Shown: in pieces, positions 10,360 to 24,543 of the stretch
Numbering within the stretch: position 1 is the first letter of the stretch
Layout of the letters: each line of letters begins with the position of its first letter
NCBI GenBank assembly: GCA_037954235.1
Contig: JBBMOA010000001.1
Location: 35,048,574 to 35,112,573 of the forward strand
Direction: 5' to 3'
Length of the DNA: 64,000 nucleotides
Source of the DNA: Aulostomus chinensis
Lineage: Eukaryota; Chordata; Actinopteri; Syngnathiformes; Aulostomidae
The notes under the pieces: model-generated
Databases searched by the model: none
Told to the model about the DNA's origin: nothing
Seen by the model: the letters and a program-made list of their open reading frames with translations, nothing else
Program-made: the position numbers and the translations under genes

Positions 10360-11985
10360 CTGCACTGTCCACACTCCTCTGAGACCTGCTTCCTTTCTTC
10401 AAGCGTCATCAAGACGTCCCAGCCTCAGATTTTCTGATTGGAGACAATGATGACCACAAGTACAAGGAATAAAAGACAAGACAAAACAAACGCAAAATCC
10501 ATCCAAATCCATTGATTGATTGATTGATTGATTGCTGCAGTTCTAATGTGGAGTTTCAAACTCAGAGAACCACTGCCGTAAAACACAGAAGAGGAAGAAG
10601 AAGGATTTTTATCCGGAACTGAGATAAAAATTGAAAAAGTTCAAAATAACATGAAAAATGGCAAATAATGTGTTGTTGTTTGTTGCCTTCAATCATTGCA
10701 GGAACAACATGAGATGGAAAAACAAGTCTTTAATCTATTTAAAGTAGAAAGATGTCTGTAGACAACATCCACTCCAAATAGTCAAACATGCTGTGAGGTA
10801 TTTTTATCTCACAAGTGGAAAAATGTAGAATCTTCATGTCATTACATGTCGTTCTCCATTGGGTCACTAGGGGGCAGCACCTACCTGCATCACCAATATG
10901 AGCCTTCAGTCTGTCAGGGGGTAGAATTCAGTCACCACCAATGACATCAGAGTCAGAGTTTAGACATCAAAGACAGACATTAAAGCCTCTCTGATAAAAC
11001 AAAAATATCCTGCAATATTTTTTTTCAAAAGTGAGACCCTCTTTATTCTCTAGTTTCATCTGCTGCAATAATAATGAGCATCTTTGTCAGTCTACTGATG
11101 AACGTCAGATATCTTTGATGACCAAACCTGGACGTTTGTCTCAGTTTGACTGGAAGTCTCATTCATTCATTTCTCCTCCATGATTTCCTGCAATGATTTC
11201 CTGGTTCTGCTCCATTCAGGTTCAGAGAGCTGAGATTAAAATCTCTCAGGAATAAAAGAGGAGACACCAACAAGTCAGCATGGAAGAGGAGCAGCTTTTC
11301 AAACTGGTCACCCTGGCTGCTGGTCTGGGCCTCCCTTTGCCTCGGTGCTCCTTGAACCAGTGAAGGTCCTGGTCCAGTCTTCTCCACTGAGTCCTCGTCA
11401 ACAGGGAGCACCTCCCCACCAGAGAGGTGCAGGGCAAAGGAAAGGAAAACTCCAACCAGAATGAACGCTGCACTAAAAACTGCCCTCCATTTCTTGAGGG
11501 GAACGTTGGGTCTTCCTCAGGCAAATGGCAGTCAGCAGTGGCTCAACATCTGAACTGAGCCCAGACCTGGTCAGCTGATCATTCACCAGCTCAGCCCCTC
11601 CCACTCATGACGAAGACCTTGAAAACCCCAACATCACCTCCTCCGCCTCAGTCTGGCGTGTGTGGATGGAGGGCTGTGATGTCAGCAGCGATGACATCAC
11701 TGACACAAACACACTGATCTCTGACTGGTTTGGTCTGAGTGGGATTCAGTGACATCACACGACCTGCACCAGCCATCTTGCTCTTCTGACGCCGACCGGC
11801 AGAAGGAACAGAGGAGGTGAGGGGCCTCACGTTGTCATGGCAACATGGAAACATTCCACTCCATCAGTGGTGCCTCCATCAGACGCACTTTGTCTTTGTG
11901 AAGATCAAAGTGAAAGGAAATAATAAAATAAAACAATGAAGGCTGCATGAACTGAGTGACACACTTGAGGATGACATCAGCGAAT
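10360..11985. repeat. Duplicated block, copy 1 (uninterrupted)
   Basis: Bases 10360-10788 match 39750-40172, and 10789-11985 match 46031-47645, at high identity by eye. The block includes a (GATT)n run at 10513-10534, a CTCF-like site at 10864-10879 and an RFX-like palindrome at 11831-11844. The minus-strand frames at 11163-11524 recur in copy 2 but resemble no family I know and are not called as genes. Copy 1 lacks about 419 bp present in copy 2 (47013-47431). It ends where satellite array A begins. Confidence 0.85.
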
Positions 11986-14900
11986 ATAAAAATAATATAA
12001 TATAATATAATATAAAAATATTCCGACAGTGATGTCGGAAGAATTGCTAATGAACTCAAGATGATGCTAACAGTAATGGAGTGAAACTTTCGAATAACCT
12101 CAAAGTGATGCTGACAGTCATGTAGAAAGAGTTGCTACGAACCTCAAAATAATGCGACAGTAATGTAGTAAAAGTTTCTACGAACCTCAAAATATTCCGA
12201 CAGTGATGTCGGAAGAATTGCTAATGAACTCAAAGTGATGCTGACAGTAATGTAGTAAGAGTTGCTACGAACCTCAAAATAATGCGACAGTAATGTAGTA
12301 AAAGTTGCTACGAACCTCAAAATATTGCGACAGTGATGTCGGAAGAATTGCTAATGAACTCAAGATGATGCTAACAGTAATGGAGTGAAACTTTCGAATA
12401 ACTTCAAAGTGATGCTGACAGTCATGTAGTAAGAGTTGCTACGAACCTCAAAATAATGCGACAGTAATGTAGTAAAAATTTCTACGAACCTCAAAATATT
12501 GCGACAGTGATGTCGGAAGAAGTGCTAATGAACTCAAGATGATGCTAACAGTCATGTAGTGATAGTTGCTAAGAAAGTCAGTGATGCTTACAGTAATGTA
12601 GTAAGAGTTTCGAACAACCTCAAAGTGATGCTGACAGTTATTTAGTAAGAGTTGCTAATGAACTCAATTAAATGCTACAGTGATGTCGTGAGAATTGCTC
12701 ATGAACTCAAAATGATGCTAACAGTAATGTAGTGATAGTTGCTAATAAACTCAAAGTGATGCTGACAGTAATGTAGTAAGAGTTGCTACGAACCTCAAAA
12801 TAATGTGACAGTGATGTCAGAAGAATTGCTAATGATCTCAAAATGATGCGACAGTGATTTAGTAAGAATTGCTAATGAACTCAAAATGATGCTAACAGTA
12901 ATGTAGTGAAACTTTCGAATAACCTCAAAGTGATGCTTACAGTCATGTAGTAAGTGTTGCTACGAACCTCAAAATAATGCGACAGTAATGTCGTAAAAGT
13001 TGCTACGAACCTCAAAATATTGCGACAGTGATGTCAGAAGAATTGCTAATGAACTCAAAATGATTCTAACAGTAATGTAGTGATAGTTGCTAATCAACTC
13101 AGTCATGCTTACAGTAATGAAGTAAGTGTTTTGAATAACCTCAAAGTGATGCTGACAGTCATGTAGTAAGAGTTGCTACGAACCTCAAAATAATGCGAAA
13201 GTAATGTAGTAAAAGTTGCTACGAACCTAAAAATATTGCGACAGTGATGTCGGAAGAATTGCTAATGAACTCAAGATGATGCTAACAGTCATGTATTGAT
13301 AGTTGCTAAGAAACTCAGTGATGCTTACAGTAATGTAGTAAGAGTTTCGAACAACCTCAAAGTGATGCTGACAGTCATTTAGTAAGAGTTGCTAATGAAC
13401 TCAATTCAATGCTACAGTGATGTCGTGAGAATTGCTCATGAACTCAAAATGATGCTGACAGTAATGTCGTGATAGTTGCTACAAACCTTAAAATAATGCG
13501 ACAGTAATGTAGTAAAAGTTGCTCCGAACCTCAAAATATTACGTCAGTGATGTCGGAAGAATTGCTAATGAACTCAAGATGATGCTAACAGTAATGTAGT
13601 GATAATTGCTAAGAAACTCAGTGATGCTTACAGTAATGTAGTAAGAGTTTCGAACAACCTCAAAGTGATGCTGACAGTCATTTAGTAAGAGTTGCCAATG
13701 AACTCAATTCAATGCTACAGTGATGTCGTGAGAATTGCTCATGAACTCAAAATGATGCTGACAGTAATGTCGTGATAGTTGCTACAAACCTTAAAATAAT
13801 GCGACAGTAATGTAGTAAAAGTTACTCCGAACCTCAAAATATTCCGTCAGTGATGTCGGAAGAATTGCTAATGAACCCAAGATGATGCTAACAGTAATGG
13901 AGTGAAACTTTCGAATAACCTCAAAGTGATGCTGACAGTCATGTAGTAAGAGTTGCTACGAACCTCAAAATAATGCGACAGTAATGTAGTAAAAGTTTCT
14001 ACGAACCTCAAAACATGCGACAGTGATGTCGGAAGAATTGCTAATGAACTCAAAATGATGCTAACAGTAATTTAGTGATAGTTGCTAATCAACTCAGTCA
14101 TGCTTACAGTAATGTAGTAAGTGTTTCGAATAACCTCAAAGTGATGCTGACAGTCATGTACTAAGAGTTGCTACGAACCTCAAAATAATGTGACAGTGAT
14201 GTCAGAAGAATTGCTAATGATCTCAAAATGTTGCGACAGTGATGTAGTAAGAATTGCTAAAGAACTCAAAATGATGCTAACAGTATTGCAGTGAAACTTT
14301 CAAATAACCTCAAAGTGATGCTTACAGTCATGTAGTAAGAGTTGCTACGAACCTCAAAATAATGCGACAGTAATGTAGTAAAAGTTTCTACGAACCTCAA
14401 AATATTCCGACAGTGATGTCGGAAGAATTGCTAATAAACTCAAAGTGATGCTGACAGTCATGTAGTAAGAGTTGCTACGAACCTCAAAATAATGCGACAG
14501 TAATGTAGTAAAAGTTGCTACGAACCTCAAAATATTGCGACAGTGATGTCGGAAGAATTGCTAATGAACTCAAGATGATGCTAACAGTAATGGAGTGAAA
14601 CTTTCGAATAACCTCAAAGTGATGCTGACAGTCATGTAGTAAGAGTTGCTACGAACCAGAAAATAATGCAACAGTAATGTAGTAAAAGTGTCTACGAACC
14701 TCAAAATATTGCGACAGTGATGTCGGAAGAAGTGCTAATGAACTCAAGATGATGCTAACAGTCATGTAGTGATAGTTGCTAAGAAACTCAGTGATGCTTA
14801 CAGTAATGTAGTAAGAGTTTCGAACAACCTCAAAGTGATGCTGACAGTTATTTAGTAAGAGTTGCTAATGAACTCAATTAAATGCTACAGTGATGTCGTG

Positions 14901-17900
14901 AGAATTGCTCATGAACTCAAAATGATGCTAACAGTAATGTAGTGATAGTTGCTAATAAACTCAAAGTGATGCTGACAGTAATGTAGTAAGAGTTGCTACG
15001 AACCTTAAAATAATGCAACAATAATGTAGTAAGAGTTGCTACGAACCTCAAAATAATGTGACAGTGATGTCAGAAGAATTGCTAATGATCTCAAAATGAT
15101 GCGACAGTGATTTAGTAAGAATTGCTAATGAACTCAAAATGATGCTAAGAGTAATGGAGTGAACGTTTCGAATAACCTCAAAGGGATGCTGACAGTCATG
15201 TACTAAGAGTTGCTACGAACCTCAAAATAATGCGACAGTAATGTAGTAAAAGTTGCTACGAACCTCAAAATAATGCGACAGTCATGTGGTAAGAGTTGCT
15301 AGGAACCTCAAAATAATGTGACAGTAATGTAGTAAAAGTTGCTACGAACCTCAAAATAATGCGACAGTAATGTAGTAAAAGTTGCTTCGAACCTCAAAAT
15401 ATTGCGACAGTGATGTCAGAAGAATTGCTAAAGATCTTAAAATGATGTGACAGTGATGGAGTGAACGTTTCGAATAACCTCAAAGTGATGCTGACAGTCT
15501 TGTACTAAGAGTTGCTACGAACCTCAAAATAATGCGACAGTGATGTCGGAAGAATTGCTAATGAACTCAAGATGATGCTAACAGTAATGTAGTGATAGTT
15601 GCTAAGAAACTCAGTGATGCTTACAGTAATGTAGTAAGAGTTTCGAACAACCTCAAAGTGATGCTGACAGTCATTTAGTAAGACTTGCTAATGAACTCAG
15701 TTCAGTGCTACAGTGATTTCGTGAGAATTGCTCAAAAACTCAAAATGATGCTAACAGTAATGTAGTGATAGTTGCTAATAAACTCAAAGTGATGGTGACA
15801 GTAATGTAGTAAGAGTTGCTAGGAACCTTAAAATAATGCAACATTAATGTAGTAAGAGTTGCTACGAACCTCAAAACAATGTGACAGTGATGTCGGAAGA
15901 ATTGCTAATGATGTCAAAATGATGCGACAGTGATGTAGAAAGAATTCCTAATGAACTCAAAATGATGATAACAGTAATGGAGTGAAAGTTGCTAATCAAC
16001 TCAGTGATGCTTACAGTAATGTAGTAAGTGTTTCGAATAACCTCAAAGTGATGCTTACAGTCATGTAGTAAGTGTTGCTAAAAACCTCAAAATAATGCGA
16101 AAGTAATGTAGTAAAAGTTGCTACGAACCTCAAAATATTGCGACAGTGATGTCGGAAGAATTGCTAATGAACTCAAAATGAAACTAACAGTAATGTAGTG
16201 ATAGTTGCAAAGAAACTCAGTGATGCTTACAGTAATGTAGTAAGAGTTTCGAACAACCTCAAAGTGATGCTGACAGTCATTTAGTAAGAGTTGCTAATGA
16301 ACTCAGTTCAATGCGAAAGTGATTTCGTGAGAATTGCTCTACAACTCAAAATGATGCTAACAGTAATGTAGTGATAGTTGCTAATAAACTCAAAGTGATG
16401 CTGACAGTAATGTAGTAAGAGTTGCTAGGAACCTTAAAATAATGCAACAATAATGTAGTAAGAGTTGCTACAGACCTCAAAATAATGCGACAGTGATGTC
16501 GGAAGAATTGCTCATGATGTCAAAATGATGCGACAATGATGTAGTAAAAGTTGCTACGAACCTCGAAATATTGCGACAGTGATGTCGGAAGAATTGCTAA
16601 TGAACCCAAGATGATGCTAACAGTAATGTAGTGATAGTTGCTAAGAAACTCAGTGATGCTTAAAGTAATGTAGTAAGAGTTTCGAACAACCTCAAAGTGA
16701 TGCTGACAGTAATTTAGTAAGAGTTGCTAATGAACTCAATTTAATGCTACAGTGATGTCGTGAGAATTGCTCAACAACTCAAAATGATGCTAACAGTAAT
16801 GTAGTGATAGTTGCGAATAAACTCAAAGTGATGCTGACAGTGATGTAGTAAGAGTTGCTACGAACCTTAAAATAATGCAACAATAATGTAGTAAGACTTG
16901 CTACGAACCTCAAAATATTGTGACAGTGATGTCAGAATAATTGCTAATGATCTCAAAATGATGCGACAGTGATGGAGTAAGAATTGCGAATGAACTCAAA
17001 ATGATGCTAACAGTAATGGAGTGAAACTTTCGAATAACCTCAAAGTGATGCTGACAGTCATGTAGTAAGTGTTGCTACGAACCTCAAAATAATGCGACAG
17101 TAATGTAGTAAAAGTTGCTACGAACCTCAAAATATTGCGACAGTGATGTCAGAAGAATTGCAAATGATCTAAAAATGATGCGACAGTGATGTAGTAAGAA
17201 TTGCGAATGAACTCAAAATGATGCTAACAGTAATGGAGTGAAACTTTCGAATAACCTCAAAGTGATGCTGACAGTCATGTAGTAAGTGTTGCTACGAACC
17301 TCAAAATAATGCGACAGTAATGTAGTAAAAGTTGCTACGAACCTCAAAATATTGCGACAGTGATGTCAGAAGAATTGCAAATGATCTAAAAATGATGCGA
17401 CAGTGATGTAGTTAGAATTGCTAATGAACTCAAAATGATGCTAACAGTAATGGAGTAAAAGATTCGAATAACCTCAAAGTGATGCTGACAGTCATGTAGG
17501 AAGTGTTTCGAATAACCTCAAAGTGATGCTGACAGTCATGTACTAAGAGTTGCTACGAACCTCAAAATAATGCGACAGTAATGTAGTAAAAGTTGCTACG
17601 AACCTCAAAATATTGCGACAGTGATGTCGGAAGAATTGCTAATGAACTCAAAATGATGCTAACAGTAATGTAGTGATAGTTGCTAATCAACTCAGTGGTG
17701 CTTACAGTAATGTAGTTAGTGTTTCGAATAACCTCAAAGTGATGCTGACAGTCATGTAGTAAAAGTTGCGAGGAACCTCAAAATAATGCGACAGTGATGT
17801 AGTAAGAATTGCGAATGAACTCAAAATGATGATAACAGTAATGGAGTGAAACTTTCTTATAACATCAAAATGATGCCAACAGTAATGTAGTGATAGTTGC

Positions 17901-19383
17901 TAATAAACTCAAAGGGATGCTGACAGTAATGTACTAAGAGTTGCTACGAACCTCAAAATAATGCGACAGTAATGTAGTAAAAGTTGCTACGAACCTCAAA
18001 ATATTGCGACAGTGATGTCGGAAGAATCGCTAATGATCTCAAGATGATGCTAACAGTAATGTAGTGAAAGTTGCAAAGAAACTCAGTGATGCTGACAGTA
18101 ATGTAGTAAGAGTTTCGAACAACCTCAAAGTGATGCTGACAGTCATTTAGTAAGAGTTGCTAATGAACTCAATTTAATGCTACAGTGATGTCGTGAGAAT
18201 TGCTCAACAACTCAAAATGATGCTAACAGTAATGTAGTGATAGTTGCTAATAAACTCAAAGTGATGCTGACAGTGATGTAGTAAGAGTTGCTACGAACCT
18301 TAAAATAATGCAACAATAATGTAATAAGACTTGCTACGAACCTCAAAATATTGTGACAGATGATGTCAGAATAATTGCTAATGATCTCAAAATGATGCGA
18401 CAGTGATGGAGTAAGAATTGCGAATGAACTCAAAATGATGCTAACAGTAATGGAGTGAAACTTTCGAATAACCTCAAAGTGATGCTGACAGTCATGTAGT
18501 AAGTGTTGCTACGAACCTCAAAATAATGCGACAGTAATGTAGTAAAAGTTGCTACGAACCTCAAAATATTGCGACGGTGATGTCGGAAGAACTGCTAATG
18601 AACTCAAAATGATGCTGACTGTAATGTAGTGATAGTTGCTAATCAACTCAGTGATGCTTACAGTAATGCAGTAAGTGTTTCGAACAACCTCAGTGATGCT
18701 GACAGTCATGAAGTAAGAGTTGCTACGAACCTCAAAATAATGCGACAGTGATGTCATAAGAATTGCTAAAGATCTCAAAATGATGCGACAGTGATGTCAG
18801 AAGAATTGGTAATGATCTCAAAATGATGCTAACAGTAATGGAGTGAACGTTTCGAATAACCTCAAAGTGATGCTGAAAATCATGTACTAAGAGTTGCTAC
18901 GAACCTCAAAATGATGCGACAGTAATGTAGTAAAAGTTAATACGAACCTCAAAATATTGCGACAGTGATATCGGAAGAACTGCGAATGAACTCAAAATGA
19001 TGCTAACAGTAATGTAGTGATAGTTGCTAATCAACTCAGTGATGCTTACAGTAATGTAGTAAGTGTTTCGAATAACCTCAAAGTGATGCTGACAGTCATG
19101 TAGCAAGAGTTGCTACGAACCTCAAAATAATGTGACAGTGATGTCAGAAGAATTGCTAATGATCTCAAAATGATGCGACAGTGATGTAGTAAGAATTGCG
19201 AGTGAACTCAAAATGATGCTAACAGTAATGGAGTGAAAGTTTCGAATAACCTCAAAGACATGCTGACAGTCATGTAGTAAGAGTTGCTACGAACCTCAAA
19301 ATAATGCGACAGTAATGTAGTAAAAGTTGCTACGAACCTCAAAATACTGCGACAGTGATGTCGGAAGAATTGCTAAAGATCTC

Positions 19384-22300
19384 AAAATGATGCGACAGTG
19401 ATTTAGAAAGAAGTGCTCATGAACTCAAAATGATGCTAACAGCAATGGAGTGAACGTTTCGAATAACCTCAAAGTGATGCTGACAGTCTTGTACAAAGAG
19501 TTGCTACGAACCTCAAAATAATGCGACAGTGATGTCGGAAGAATTGCTAATGATCTCAAAATGATGCGACAGTGATGTAGTAAGAATTGCTAGTGAACTC
19601 AAAATGATGATAACAGTAATGGAGTGAAACTTTCGAATAACCTCAAAGTGATGCTGACAGTCATGGAGTAAGTGTTGCAACAAACCTCAAAATAATGCGA
19701 AAGTAATGTAGTAAAAGTTGCTACGAACCTCAAAATACTGCGACAGTGATGTCGGAAGAATCGCTAATGAACTCAAGATGATGCTAACAGTAATGTAGTG
19801 AAAGTTGCTATGAAACTCAGTGATGCTTACAGTAATGTAGTAAGAGTTTCGAACAACCTCAAAGTGATGCTGATTTCATTTAGTAAGAGTTGCTAATGAA
19901 CTCAATTCAATGCTACAGTGATGTCGTGAGAATTGCTCATAAACTAAAATAATGCGAACAGTAATGTAGTGATAGTTGCTAATAAACTCAAAGTGATGCA
20001 GACAGTAATGTAGTAAGAGTTGCTACGAACCTTAAAATAATGCAACAATAATGTAATAAGAGTTGCTAATGAACTCAATTCAATGCTACAATGATGTCGT
20101 GAGAATTGCTCATGAACTAAAAATGATGCGAACAGTAATGTAGTGATAGTTGCTAATAACCTCAAAGTGATGCTGACAGTCATGTAGTAAGTGTTGCTAC
20201 GAACCTCAAAATATTGCGACAGTGATGTCGGAAGCATTTCGAATAAACTCAAAATGATGCTAACAGTAATGTAGTGAAAGTTGCTAATAAACTCAAAGTG
20301 ATGCTGACAGTCATGTAGTAAGTGTTTCGAATAACCTAAAATGATGCTAACAGTAATGGAGTAAAAGTTTCGAATAACCTCAAAGTGATGCTGACAGTCA
20401 TGTACTAAGAGTTGCTACGAACCTCAAAATAATGTGACAGTAATGTAGTAAAAGTTGCTTCGAACCTCAAAATATTGCGACAGTGATGTCGGAAGAATTG
20501 CTAATGAACTCAAAATGATGCTAACAGTAATGTAGTGATAGTTGCTAATCAACTCAGTGGTGCTTACAGTGATGTAGTAAGTGTTTCGAAAAACCTCAAA
20601 GTGATGCTGACAGTCATGTAATAAGAGTTGCTACGAACCTCAAAATAATGCGACAGTGATGTAGTAAGAATCGCTAATGAACTCAAAATGATGATAACAG
20701 TATTGGAGTGAAACTTTCGAATAACCTAAAGGTGATGCTGACAGTCATGTAGTAAGAGTTGCTACGAACCTTAAAATAATGCAAAAATAATGTAGTAAGA
20801 GTTGCTACGAACCTCAAAATATATCGACAGTGATGTCGGAAGAATTGCTAATGAACTCAAAATGATGCTAACAGTAATGTAGTGATAGTTGCTAATCAAC
20901 TCAGTGATGCTTACAGTAATGTAGGAAGTGTTTCGAATAACCTCAAAGTGATGCTGACAGTCACGTACTAAGAGTTGTTACGAACCTCAAAATAATGCGA
21001 CAGTGATGTCAGAAGAATTGCTAAAGATCTAAAAATGATGCGTCAGTGATGTAGTAAGAGTTGCTAATGAACTCAATTTAATGCTACAGTGATGTCGTGA
21101 GAATTGCTCAACAACTCAAAATGATGCTAACAGTAATGTAGTGATAGTTGCTAATAAACTCAAAGTGATGCTGACAGTAATGTAGTAAGAGTTCCTAGGA
21201 ACCTTAAAATAATGCAACAATAATGTAGTAAGAGTTGCTACGAACCTCAAAATATTGCGACAGTGATGTCGGAAGAATTGCTCATGAACTCAAGATGATG
21301 CTAAAAGTAATGTAGTGATAATTGCTAATCAACTCAGTGATGCTTGCAGTAATGTAGTAAGTGTTTCGAATAACCTCAAAGTGATGCTGACAGTCATGTA
21401 GTAAGAGTTGCTAATGAACTCAATTCAATTGCGACAGTGATGTCGTGAGAATTGCTCATGAACTCAAATTGATGCTAACAGTAATGTAGTGACAGTTGCT
21501 AATAAACTCAAAGTGATGCTGACAGTAATGTCATAAGAGTTGCTACGAACCTAAAAAAAATGCAACAATAATGTAGTAAGAGTTGCTACGAACCTCAAAA
21601 TAATGTGACAGTGATGTCAGAAGAATTGCTAATGATCTCAAAATGATGCGACAGTGATTTAGTAAGAATTACTAATGAACTCAAAATGATGCTAACAGTA
21701 ATGGAGTGAACGTTTTGAATAACCTCAAAGTGATGCTGACAGTCATGTACTAAGAGTTGCTACGGACCTCAAAATAATGCGACAGTAATGTAGTAAAAGT
21801 TGCTACGAACCTCAAAATATTGCGACAGTGATGTCAGAAGAATTGCTAATGAACTCAAAATGATGCTAACAGTAATGTAGTAAGTGTTTCGAATAACCTC
21901 TAAGTGATGCTGACAGTCATGTACTAAGAGTTGCTACGAACCTCAAAATAATGCGACAGTAATGTAGTAAAAGTTGCGACGAACCTCAAAATATTGCGAC
22001 AGTGATGTCGGAAGAATTGCTAATGAACTCAAAATGATGCTAAAAGTAATGTAGTGATAGTTGCTAATCAACTCAGTCATGCTTACAGCAATGAAGTAAG
22101 AGTTGCTACGAACCTCAAAATAATGCGACAGTGACGTAAGAAGAATTGCTAATGAACTTAAAATGATGCTAATAGTAATGTAGTGATAGTTGCTCATCAT
22201 TTCAGTGATGCTAACAGTAATGGAGTGAAAGTTTCGAATAACCTCAAAGTGATGCTGACAGTAATGTACTAAGAGTTGCTACGAACCTCAAAATAATGCG

Positions 22301-24543
22301 ACAGTGATGTCAGAAGAATTGCTAATGATCTAAAAATGATGCGACAGTGATGTCGTAAGAATTGCTAATGAACTCAAAATGATGCTAACAGTAATGGAGT
22401 GAAACTTTCGAAAAACCTCAAAGTGATGCTGACAGTCATGTAGAAAGTGTTGCTACAAACCTCAAAATAATGCGAAAGTAATGCAGTAAAAGTTGCTACG
22501 AACCTCAAAATATTGCGACAGTGATGTCAAAAGAATTGCGAATGAACTCAAGATGATGCTAACAGTAATGTAGTGACAGTTGCTAAGAAACTCAGTGATG
22601 CTTACAGTAATGTAGTAAGAGTTTCGAACAACCTCAAAGTGATGCTGACAGTCATTTAGTAAGAGTTGCTAATGAACTCAATTCAGTGCTACAGTGATGT
22701 CGTGAGAATTGCTCATAAACTAAAAATGATGCTAACAGTAATGTAGTGATAGTTGCTAATAAACTCAAAGTGATGCTGACAGTTATGTAGTAAGAGTTGC
22801 TAGGAACCTTAAAATAATGCAACAATAATGTAGTAAGAGTTGCTACGAACCTCAAAATAATGTGACAGTGATGTCAGAAGAATTGCTAATGAACTCAAGA
22901 TGATGCTAACAGTAATGGAGTGAAACTTTCGAATAACCTCAAAGTGATGCTGACAGCCATGTAGGAAGAGTTGCTACGACCCTTAAAATAATGCAACAAT
23001 AATGTAGTAAGAGTTGCTACGAACCTCAAAATAATGCGACAGTGATGTCAGAAGAATTGCTAATGATCTCAAAATGATGCGACAGTGATTTAGTAAGAAT
23101 TGCTAATGAAATCAAAATGATGCGAACAGTAATGGAGTGAACGTTTCGAATAACCTCAAAGTGATGCTGACAGTCATGTACTAAGAGTTGCTACGAACCT
23201 AAAAATAATGCGACAGTAATGTAGTAAAAGTTGCTACGAACCTCAAAATATTGCGACTGTGATGTCGGAAGAATTGCTAATGAACTCAAGATTATGCGAC
23301 AGTGATTTAGTAAGAATTGCTAATGAACTTAAAATGATGCTAACAGTAATGTAGTGATAGTTGCTAATCAAGTCAGTGATGCTTACAGTAATGTAGTAAG
23401 TGTTTCGAATAACCTCAAAGTGATGCTGACAGTCATGTAGTAAGAGTTGCTACGAACCTCAATATAATGCGACAGTGATGTCAGAAGAATTGCTAATGAT
23501 CTCAAAATGATGCGACAGTGATTTAGTAAGAATTGCTAATGAACTCAAAATGATGCTAAAAGTAATGGAGTGAAAGTTTAGAATAACCTCAAAGTGATGC
23601 TGACAGTCATGTAGTCAGAGTTGCTACTAACCTCAAAATAATGCAAACGTAATGTAGTAAGATTTGCTAATGAACTCAAAATAATGCTACAGTGATGTCC
23701 AAAGACTTGATAATGATATCAAAATTATGCGACAGTGATGTAGTAAGAATTGCTCATGAACTCAAAATGATAGTAACAGTAATGTAGTGAAAGTTGCCAA
23801 TAAACTCAAAGTGATGCTGACAGTCATGTAGTAAGAGTTGCTACGAACCTCCAAATAATGCGACAGTGATGTCAGAAGAATTGCTAATGATCTAAAAATG
23901 ATGCGACAGTGATGTCGTAAGAATTGCGAATGAACTCAAAATGATGCTAACAGTAATGGAGTGAAAGTTTCGAACAACCTCAAAGTGATGCTGACAGTCA
24001 TGTTGTAAGAGTTGCAAAAAAACTCAAAATGATGCGACAGTGATGGAGTAAGAATTGCTAATGAACTCAAAATAATGCTAACAGTAATGTAGTGAAAGTT
24101 GCCAATAAACTCAAAATGTGCTGACAGTCATGTACGAAGAGTTGCTACAAACCTTAAAATAATGCAACAGTAATGTAGTAAGAGTTACTACGAACTTCAA
24201 AATGATGTGACAGTGATGTAGTAAGAATTGCTTATGATCTGAAATGATTGGACAGTGATGTAGTAAGAATTGCTTATGATCTGAAATGATTGGACAGTGA
24301 TGTAGTAAGAATTGCTAATGAACTCGAAACGATGCTAACAGTAATGTAGTGAAAGTTGCGAGGAACCTAAAAATGATGCTGACAGTGATGTCGGAAGAAT
24401 TGCTAATGAACTCAAAATGATGCTAACAGTAATGTAGTGAAAGTTTATAATAACCACAAGTGATGCTGACAGTCATTTAGTTAGAGTTGCTACAAACCTC
24501 AAAATAATGCGAAAGTGATGTCGGAAGAATTGCTCATGATCTC
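19384..24543. repeat. Large duplication inside array A, first copy
   Basis: The order of rare monomer variants here is repeated at 24544-29500. Offsets are exactly 5160 bp at the left (19384 versus 24544), 4986 bp in the middle (21943 versus 26929) and about 4945 bp at the right. The offset steps correspond to losses of whole monomers in the second copy, or gains in this one. Confidence 0.9.

Noticed and set aside
11163..11524. Minus-strand frames (82 and 92 codons) conserved in both block copies (11163-11524 and 46404-46765) as a possible small gene
   Set aside because: The two copies are similar at DNA level throughout, including non-coding parts; I saw no sign that the frame is preserved better than its surroundings. 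A substitution test (dN/dS) on the two copies would decide.
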